Origin: Candidatus Neomicrothrix sp. UBA825
GTDB lineage: Bacteria; Actinomycetota; Acidimicrobiia; Acidimicrobiales; UBA8592
Length of the DNA: 10,879 nt
Reading direction: 5' to 3'
Assembly: GCA_002295705.1 (NCBI GenBank)
Contig: DBHP01000031.1
Span: 6,940-17,818, forward strand
Shown here: piece by piece, positions 1 through 6,047 of the stretch
Layout of the letters: every line of letters starts with the position of its first letter
Position numbering within the stretch: position 1 is the stretch's first letter
Translations under genes and position numbers: made by a program
The notes under the pieces: generated by a model
What the model was told of the DNA's origin: nothing
The model's database searches: none
Seen by the model: the letters and a program-made list of their open reading frames with translations, nothing else

Positions 1-2
1 TG

Positions 3-2822
3 ATCCTCTTCGGACTGAATGCAGTAGATGAGCTTGACCGAACAGCGTTTGCGATCCTCACCCCCGAAATCAGAGACGAATTCGGACTCGGATTTCAAGG
101 ACTCTTGACGTTAGTAGCAGTTGTTTTAGCATTTTCGCTCGCCCTTCAAGTCCCAATTGCGGGACTTGCTGACAAAATGAATCGCGTTCACCTCGCCATA
201 ATCGGAGCATTGGCTTGGGCAACCTTCTCGTTCATGACAGGACTCGCTACTTCAATTGTTTTTTTAGCCTTCATGAGGTCAGGATCAGCCGTAGGGAAAG
301 GGGTAATAGATCCCACACACAATTCACTTCTTGCTGACTGGTACGCTCCAAATCAGCGACCAGCCGTGTTCTCTTTCCATCGTGCGGGAAATTCAGTAGG
401 GATTATCCTCGGAGCGTTAATAGCTGGAACACTTGGATATGCCTTCAGTTGGCGAGTCCCGTTCCTAGTCTTCGCATTTCCCACGTTTATCCTTGCATTT
501 CTGGCATTTCGTCTTCACGAACCAATTCGTGGCCGATTTGAACGAGAAGCTGCAGGAGCAGGCAAAGATGCTGCAGACTTAGCAGAAGAGCCCCCATCTA
601 TGACCGAAGGTTGGCGTCTTTGTTGGAAAGTCGACACGTTACGTCGACTTTTCGCAGCACTCCCGTTCGTTGCCGTCGCCGTTATTGGGTACGGAACTTT
701 GTTATCGTTGTTCTATGAAGATGTTTTCAATCTCGATGAACGTGCCCGCGGGATCATAGCTGCAGCTGTGGAACCTGCGCAGTTGGCAGGACTAGCAGTT
801 GGTGCCTCCGTCGGGCTAAAGCTCGTAGCTAAGGACCCTGGTTTAATAATCAAGTTCTTAGCTCTGAGCGTAACTCTCACATCAATAATGGCGGCTGGCT
901 TGGCGCTATCGCCCACAGTATGGATGGCGATAACATTCGCCGCTTTAATTAGCTTCTCTATAGCTATCGTAGGACCTGGGCTCCTGGCAGCTCTCTCGTT
1001 AGCTATACCCCCACGCGCACGATCTATGGGATTCAGCATGGGTTCACTATGGACATTGCCCGGTCTTTTCGCACTGCCATTAGTCGGCTGGGTCGGAGAT
1101 AACTGGGGGATACGGCAGGGCATGCTTTTGATGACACCAATCCTCTTTATTGGAGCGCTAATAATTGGTTCAGCAGCAAAGGGAATAGTCAATGATATTG
1201 AACAGGTACGTTCCTCAGCGAGAGCAAGAAGTGAAGCAGCTTTGGCTAGAAAGAAGGGAGAGGCAAAGCTGTTACTCACAAGAGATGTGCAGGTCAGTTA
1301 CGACAAAGTTCAAGTGCTCTTCGGCATTGATATTGACGTCGCCGAAGGAGAAATTGTCGCTCTGTTGGGAACAAACGGCGCAGGGAAATCAACATTACTT
1401 AAGGCTATATCAGGAGTTACTGAAGCAGATCGAGGGGCAATAGTCTTAGATGGCCGAGATATAACACACGCTCCACCTAATGAGATCGCGGCTTTGGGCA
1501 TTTCTCAATTACCTGGCGGTCACGCAATCTTTCCAAACCTAAGCGTGAAAGAAAATATTTCAGCTTCTCGCTGGCTCAACAGATCAACAGGAAGACTACC
1601 CGACGGATCAACTTCAGACCCATTAGAAATATTTCCTGAGATAGCCGAACGATTGAATGAACCAGCCGCGAATCTCTCAGGAGGGCAACAACAAATGCTT
1701 GGCCTCGCTATGGCATTGCACAGTAAGCCAAAAGTGCTTCTCATTGATGAATTATCGTTGGGGTTAGCACCAGCAGTGGTTGAACGAATCCTCCCTGTCG
1801 TTAAACAAATTGCAGATCAAGGAACGGCCGTCATTATCGTTGAACAATCTGTAAATTTAGCCCTCACAATTGCTGATCGTGCCTATTTCATGGAGAAAGG
1901 GCAAATACGATTTGACGGTTCAACTAAAGAACTCCTAAATCGCCCTGATCTTCTTCGCTCTGTTTTTCTCAATAACACTTCACTTCCAGCAGTTGATGAA
2001 AGTTCCAAGCTTCGCGTGGAAGACACCAAAACTATCCTCAAAGTAGAGAATGTGACAAGAAGTTTTGGAGGAATTCAAGCGGTGAGTTCAGTGACCTTTG
2101 ATGTAGATACAAACGAGATTATTGGGATAATGGGCCCTAACGGAGCAGGAAAGACAACGCTCTTTGATCTCCTCAGCGGTTTTGTTCCGCTTCAAGGAGG
2201 ATCCATTAAACTCCTCGGCCAGGAAATTGCGAAGAAAAGCCCTGCTGAACGATCAAAATTAGGTCTAGGGCGAAGCTTTCAGGATGCAAGATTGTTTCCA
2301 TCGCTGACTGTGGCAGAAACGATCGCAGTGGGATTAGAACGATTTACATCGGCGAAGAATCCTATCTCTGGAGCCCTACATCTACCGCACGTTTCGCGTA
2401 GCGAAAAGGAAATCCGTAAACGAGTCGATGACCTCATTAAACTCATGGGGCTAAGAGAATATGAAAATAAATTTATTTCAGAATTATCCACTGGAACACG
2501 GCGCATGGTTGACTTAGCCTGTGTGATAGCCCATAAACCAGCTGTTGTTCTTCTTGACGAGCCATCAAGCGGAATTGCCCAAAAAGAGGCAGAACAACTA
2601 TCCCCAGTGCTTAAAAGAATAAGAAATGAAATGAACGCAGCTCTTGTGATCATTGAACATGATATAGCTCTTCTGGCAGATCTATCCGACCGATTCATAG
2701 CTCTCAATCAAGGAACAGTTATCTCCCAAGGTCCACCTGATGAGGTTTTGAATAATCCCACAGTCATTTCCTCTTATCTGGGGTCTTCAAAGGAAACAAT
2801 TCAAAGAAGCGGAACATTGTAA
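3..2822 (+). CDS. MFS transporter domain fused to LivF-like and LivG-like ABC ATPases (5' partial)
   Basis: The open frame runs in from before the window: codons from position 3 read ILFGLNAVDELDRTAFAILT, the first-helix/first-loop region of an MFS protein. The TTG at 105 lies inside this domain and is not the start. About 939 residues are visible. Nt 3-1190 encode a hydrophobic MFS domain with a motif A-like loop (GLADKMNR, about nt 162-185) and a Spinster-like N-lobe (RSGSAVGKG, DWYAPNQRP). A charged helical linker (about nt 1190-1270) leads to ATPase 1 (LivF-like): Walker A GTNGAGKST (1368-1394), signature LSGGQ (1674-1688), Walker B VLLIDEL, and VEQS at the H-loop. ATPase 2 (LivG-like, from about 2035) has Walker A GPNGAGKTT (2133-2159), signature LSTGTRR (2484-2504), VVLLDEPSSG and IEHD. 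The family role is to power branched-chain-amino-acid-type (HAAT) import at the inner membrane. What the MFS part transports is unknown. It is followed after 60 bp by the binding protein. Domain calls are firm; the combined mechanism is inference. Confidence 0.93.
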   Translation: MLFGLNAVDELDRTAFAILTPEIRDEFGLGFQGLLTLVAVVLAFSLALQVPIAGLADKMNRVHLAIIGALAWATFSFMTGLATSIVFLAFMRSGSAVGKGVIDPTHNSLLADWYAPNQRPAVFSFHRAGNSVGIILGALIAGTLGYAFSWRVPFLVFAFPTFILAFLAFRLHEPIRGRFEREAAGAGKDAADLAEEPPSMTEGWRLCWKVDTLRRLFAALPFVAVAVIGYGTLLSLFYEDVFNLDERARGIIAAAVEPAQLAGLAVGASVGLKLVAKDPGLIIKFLALSVTLTSIMAAGLALSPTVWMAITFAALISFSIAIVGPGLLAALSLAIPPRARSMGFSMGSLWTLPGLFALPLVGWVGDNWGIRQGMLLMTPILFIGALIIGSAAKGIVNDIEQVRSSARARSEAALARKKGEAKLLLTRDVQVSYDKVQVLFGIDIDVAEGEIVALLGTNGAGKSTLLKAISGVTEADRGAIVLDGRDITHAPPNEIAALGISQLPGGHAIFPNLSVKENISASRWLNRSTGRLPDGSTSDPLEIFPEIAERLNEPAANLSGGQQQMLGLAMALHSKPKVLLIDELSLGLAPAVVERILPVVKQIADQGTAVIIVEQSVNLALTIADRAYFMEKGQIRFDGSTKELLNRPDLLRSVFLNNTSLPAVDESSKLRVEDTKTILKVENVTRSFGGIQAVSSVTFDVDTNEIIGIMGPNGAGKTTLFDLLSGFVPLQGGSIKLLGQEIAKKSPAERSKLGLGRSFQDARLFPSLTVAETIAVGLERFTSAKNPISGALHLPHVSRSEKEIRKRVDDLIKLMGLREYENKFISELSTGTRRMVDLACVIAHKPAVVLLDEPSSGIAQKEAEQLSPVLKRIRNEMNAALVIIEHDIALLADLSDRFIALNQGTVISQGPPDEVLNNPTVISSYLGSSKETIQRSGTL

Positions 2823-2871
2823 TTCCCAACACAAAAAAAATGCACTAATGTTCAAAGCAATCAAATCTTCC

Positions 2872-2877
2872 GGGGGG
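2872..2877 (+). promoter_or_regulatory. G-run ribosome binding site of the binding-protein gene
   Basis: A run of six G residues ends 5 nt before the ATG at 2883 and can pair with the anti-Shine-Dalgarno sequence. It supports the ATG at 2883 rather than the in-frame ATG at 2940, which would give a signal peptide lacking a basic N-region. The 60-bp gap (2823-2882) shows no hairpin, so read-through from the transporter fusion is likely. Confidence 0.5.
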
Positions 2878-2882
2878 CAGAG

Positions 2883-4709
2883 ATGAAATTGCTAAGAAAC
2901 AGTTCAAGAGGGGAAAATCTCATTCAAAAGCTCACAATGCTAATTGCGGGGTTCGCCACAATCGCACTACTAGCAACAAGCTGTGGTGGCAGCAGTGAGA
3001 CGACCGACTCAGCTCCGAGCCAGTCCGAGAGTTCCAGTTCTTCTCAATCAGCAGCCGAAGAACCAGAAAGCTCTTCGGATGAAGAGGAGACCCCCACACC
3101 ATCTCAAGATCTTGAAGTAGCGGATGACTGCCCAACTGCTGGTGATGCAAGGGATGATTTATTCCCCGGTGTGATGTTCTTCTCAGAGGCGCAAACTCGT
3201 TGTCTGACGGACATTGACTGGGGTGATAGGTGCGATGTCGAGACCGGTAGGCTCAAACTACCCGTTGTAGGAGCACCAGAATGTTTCGCTCCCTTCTCTG
3301 GCGATAACGGGGGACAAACAGCTCGTGGCGTAACTGAAGACTCAATAACTATTGTGTATTGGCGATGGCAAGAAAATGACTTCATACTCAACTACATTAC
3401 TGGCCCGATAGCAAATGACGATACGAATGCTGACGCAGAAGCAAGCTTACGAGGGCTCCTTGAATACTATGAAACGTATTACGAAACCTACGGTAGAAAG
3501 GTCAACTTAATATTTTATGAAGGAACAGGAAACGTAGCGGATCCTATATCGGCACGAGCAGATGCCGTAAAAATAGCGGAAGAATATGATCCCTTCATGG
3601 TCTGGAACGGGCCAAATCTAACAAACGCTTTTGAGGATGAGCTTGTCTCCCGAGGTATCGCATGCCTTGCCTGCGGTCCGAGCCAACAAATTGATTTCTA
3701 TAGAGAAGTTGATCCGCTTAGCTGGACTTTCTCTATGAGTGGGGAACAGAACACTCTTATGGGAGTTGAATACGTTACTAAACAACTTGCGGGGCGAACT
3801 GCACAATATGCCGGTGACGAGAGTTACCACAACCAGCAGAGAGTGTTCGGTAGACTCTACATTGAAAGCGGCGAAGCATCTGTCCAGAATAACCAAGATT
3901 TTCAGAATCAACTCGCTGAAAACGGAGTTGATGTTATTGAAACAGTGGCCTACGCACTTGATCCAGCGACGCTTCAGGAAAGCGCAGCTTCGGCAATTTC
4001 AAAATTCAAGTCAGCAGGAGTAACGAGTGTGCTTTTCAGCTCTGACCCAATTGCAATGAGAGACTTCACTCGTGAAGCCACTGCTCAGGGATATTTTCCG
4101 GAATGGGTACATATCGGAAGTGTTTTAGCTGATACGACTGCGTTCGCTAGAACATACGACCAAGAACAATGGGCGAACGCATTCGGTATAACCACCCTAA
4201 GCGTGGGAGTTGACTCATTGAAAGCAGGCGCCCCATTCCGCTATCGCTGGTTCTTCGGGGAACCAGCCCCAGCAGACGACTCACTCGGAGTTATTGACCC
4301 CTGGCCAGCGACCTTCTATCCAATCATCCAAGGAATAGGCCCTGACCTAACTTACGACAATTGGAGGGAAGGACTCAATCGGGCTGACCCAACTGATAGA
4401 CGCACCACGTCTTCCTCATTCTCATGGGGAGAAAAGGGAAGGTGGCCCGCCGAACTTGAATACGACTTCTTCGGAAACGATGAAGTGACCGTATTCTGGT
4501 GGGATGCCGAAGCAGAAGGTCGAGACGAAACTGATGCTGTAGGAATAGGAATGTACCAGTACGCCGATGCAGGCCTTCGATACTTATGGGGAGAATTCCC
4601 GTCAGAACCAATTGAACTCTTTAATGCAGAAACGTCTGTTGATCAGTATGACGAACCACCTCCAGGTCAAGAAATACCTGACTACGAGCCTTTACCATCA
4701 GCGGGGTAA
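2883..4709 (+). CDS. LivK-type ABC transporter substrate-binding lipoprotein
   Basis: The 608-residue exported protein is predicted to capture the substrate for the neighbouring Liv-type ATPases. Residues 1-34 form a lipoprotein signal: a basic N-region (MKLLRNSSRG), a hydrophobic core, and LLATSC with the lipidated Cys at 34. The lipobox is slightly atypical, with Ala at -3. Residues 35-80 are a Ser/Glu-rich low-complexity tether to the membrane. Residues from about 150 to 520 look like the Peripla_BP_6 (leucine-binding) fold, opening with GVTEDSITIVYW and containing repeated alpha/beta units such as SAGVTSVLFSSDP. The C-terminal part has WWDAEAEG and GMYQYADAG, then a Pro-rich acidic tail. 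This is much longer than classical LivK (about 370 residues) and resembles large actinobacterial members. After the lipid Cys there are exactly six cysteines (83, 107, 117, 134, 261, 264). The ligand is unknown. The stop overlaps the next start (TAATG). Confidence 0.88.
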   Translation: MKLLRNSSRGENLIQKLTMLIAGFATIALLATSCGGSSETTDSAPSQSESSSSSQSAAEEPESSSDEEETPTPSQDLEVADDCPTAGDARDDLFPGVMFFSEAQTRCLTDIDWGDRCDVETGRLKLPVVGAPECFAPFSGDNGGQTARGVTEDSITIVYWRWQENDFILNYITGPIANDDTNADAEASLRGLLEYYETYYETYGRKVNLIFYEGTGNVADPISARADAVKIAEEYDPFMVWNGPNLTNAFEDELVSRGIACLACGPSQQIDFYREVDPLSWTFSMSGEQNTLMGVEYVTKQLAGRTAQYAGDESYHNQQRVFGRLYIESGEASVQNNQDFQNQLAENGVDVIETVAYALDPATLQESAASAISKFKSAGVTSVLFSSDPIAMRDFTREATAQGYFPEWVHIGSVLADTTAFARTYDQEQWANAFGITTLSVGVDSLKAGAPFRYRWFFGEPAPADDSLGVIDPWPATFYPIIQGIGPDLTYDNWREGLNRADPTDRRTTSSSFSWGEKGRWPAELEYDFFGNDEVTVFWWDAEAEGRDETDAVGIGMYQYADAGLRYLWGEFPSEPIELFNAETSVDQYDEPPPGQEIPDYEPLPSAG

Positions 4710-5539
4710 TGAAAACATCACTGCACCCATGGAACACAGAATTTTCCTGGCAGAATGCCATCCCGCGAAGCGGTTTCCTGACCCAATCACAAATAGATCA
4801 ATACAACAATGAAGGGTTTCTCCTCTTAGAAGAAGCCATCCCAAAGAAAAGAATAAACGACCTGACCGCGACGCTCGATAAACTCGCAAACGAGACCGAA
4901 GGTTTTCTGCAAACACTGAAAGACGATAGGCTTTCCATCGCAGAATCAGGAGCTATTTTGTTCGGCATCCACCCATCGCTAAGATTCCCTGAAGCAAAAG
5001 CATTTCTGTCATCCGAGCCTTTTGCATCTATCACACATGACCTCATTGGCCCCGATGTTCGACTCTATTGGGACCAAATTGTATACAAGCAGACACAAAA
5101 ACCAAGGCGTTTTCCATGGCATCAAGACAATGGGTACGGTTTCGTTGAGCCGCAACAATATTTAACCTGCTGGGTTCCCCTAGTCGATGTAAATCGCGAG
5201 AACGGCTGCCCGTGGATCGTCCCCCACGTGCATCGTCAGGGGACTCTTGCCCATGACTACGTTGAGCCCCTGGGATATGAGTGCTTTGAGGAACACCCAG
5301 ACGCAACACCTGTTGAAGCGAAAGCAGGAAGTATTGTTATCTTTTCATCACTTACCCCGCATATGACCGGGGCAAATATCACAACCGAAACGAGAAAAGC
5401 CTATATTCTCCAGTACGCACCGGAGGGATCATTTCTACTCAAGGGAGATCCCAATGACGGGATGCCAGAAAAGCGAGAGGCGGCAAACGAACCAGATCGC
5501 CAATTCGTAATCCTGAGAGATGGATTACCAGAGATCTAA
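4709..5539 (+). CDS. PhyH-family Fe(II)/2-oxoglutarate-dependent dioxygenase
   Basis: This 276-residue cytoplasmic enzyme belongs to the phytanoyl-CoA dioxygenase superfamily, whose members hydroxylate a substrate while oxidising 2-oxoglutarate to succinate and CO2. The family opening is present (FLTQSQIDQYNNEGFLLLEEAI, residues about 23-44). The HxD iron ligands are His138 and Asp140 (FPWHQDNGY), the distal His is 218 (SLTPHMTGAN), and Arg229 (RKAYILQY) fits the 2-oxoglutarate carboxylate clamp. The catalytic set is therefore complete and length is normal. The ATG overlaps the stop of the binding-protein gene by one base, and only a GGGG lies 2 nt upstream, so translation probably depends on coupling to that gene. 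This places the enzyme in the uptake operon and suggests that it acts on the imported compound or a derivative. The exact substrate cannot be predicted, because the superfamily ranges from ectoine to phosphonates to acyl-CoAs. Confidence 0.9.
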   Translation: MKTSLHPWNTEFSWQNAIPRSGFLTQSQIDQYNNEGFLLLEEAIPKKRINDLTATLDKLANETEGFLQTLKDDRLSIAESGAILFGIHPSLRFPEAKAFLSSEPFASITHDLIGPDVRLYWDQIVYKQTQKPRRFPWHQDNGYGFVEPQQYLTCWVPLVDVNRENGCPWIVPHVHRQGTLAHDYVEPLGYECFEEHPDATPVEAKAGSIVIFSSLTPHMTGANITTETRKAYILQYAPEGSFLLKGDPNDGMPEKREAANEPDRQFVILRDGLPEI

Positions 5540-5549
5540 GAGAATGGTC
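5540..5549. other. 10-bp convergent intergenic gap
   Basis: Only ten bases separate the stop codons of the converging PhyH gene (+) and NTF2-like gene (-). There is no room for an intrinsic terminator here, and I see no GC-rich hairpin followed by a T-run in the flanking coding ends. Transcripts from the two blocks therefore probably overlap at their 3' ends unless stopped by Rho. Confidence 0.6.
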
Positions 5550-6047
5550 CTAAAATTTGTAAATAGGGTCGTCAATATCACGACTGCTTTTAACCCATAT
5601 AGAAGAACCAGCCATTTCATTCGTAATATCGTCAATTTTTGACCAATCATTGCGTAAGAACCGCTCACTTATCTTCCAATGCCCGTCTAAAAAAGTGAAC
5701 GTGTCAATATATCTTCCATTAAAGGTATGCAGCCGATTTGAGTCCTCACCTGATTCAATATGGTACGCCAAGACATAGGATTCAACTAGAGCTCTGTCTT
5801 CTTTAATTTCTACACGAATATTAGAAACCCGATGCTGAGTGGCCGTATACCGCTGTTGCAATGAAGGTAACGCGTACTCAACAAAGTCTTCTATCAGCAT
5901 AGGTTCCTTGCCATAATTATTTAAAATAGCTCCCGGGTGAAAGGCCGAAATAACGCTTTCTTTATCTAACCGGTCAATGCCTCGAGTGTAGGAAAGAAGG
6001 CAATCAACTATTTCCGCACGCTTAGATATCTCCTGAAGATCAATCAC
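5550..6047 (-). CDS. NTF2/SnoaL-like family protein
   Basis: The 165-residue protein has the SnoaL_4-type pattern of the NTF2 cone fold. An N-terminal helix pair (residues 5-28, SYTRGIDRLDKESV) leads to FHPGA (36-40), then TATQHRVSNI with His72, VESYVLAYH (88-96), GRYIDTF (111-117) and DGHWKISERFLRNDW (121-135). Relatives include polyketide cyclases, scytalone-dehydratase-like enzymes and aromatic-oxygenase beta subunits. The usual Asp of the FHPDA element is Gly here (39), whereas His37 and His72 remain, so classical dehydratase chemistry is uncertain. The start is a GTG that overlaps the stop of the CoxL-like gene (TAGTG), with GGGA 7 nt upstream. It is thus translationally coupled and likely works with that hydroxylase, either as a following enzyme or as a small binding partner. 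The family call is good; the function is unknown. Confidence 0.82.
   Translation of the reverse strand: MIDLQEISKRAEIVDCLLSYTRGIDRLDKESVISAFHPGAILNNYGKEPMLIEDFVEYALPSLQQRYTATQHRVSNIRVEIKEDRALVESYVLAYHIESGEDSNRLHTFNGRYIDTFTFLDGHWKISERFLRNDWSKIDDITNEMAGSSIWVKSSRDIDDPIYKF

Noticed and set aside
105..107. TTG as a start codon for the transporter fusion
   Set aside because: The frame is open to the window edge and the upstream codons encode typical MFS first-helix/loop sequence; TTG lies inside a membrane segment.
713..1279. 188-codon open frame on the minus strand inside the MFS region
   Set aside because: It lies wholly opposite a clear MFS-coding frame, with no ribosome binding site or family resemblance; its length comes from the base pattern of the real gene.
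2279..2707. 142-codon minus-strand frame opposite the LivG-like domain
   Set aside because: Shadow of a strongly conserved ATPase frame; its sequence has no recognisable domain.
2823..2882. Terminator or promoter in the gap between the fusion and the binding protein
   Set aside because: Contains an A-run but no hairpin, and no convincing -35/-10 pair; read-through is the simplest view.
5425..5452. Inverted repeat GGGATC...GATCCC near the PhyH gene end as a terminator
   Set aside because: Six-base stem with a 16-base loop, inside coding sequence and not followed by a T-run; likely chance.
5550..6047. NTF2-like protein as the beta subunit of the Rieske oxygenase
   Set aside because: The fold is shared, but the gene is coupled to the CoxL-like gene in the opposite operon and its motifs fit SnoaL_4 better than oxygenase beta subunits.
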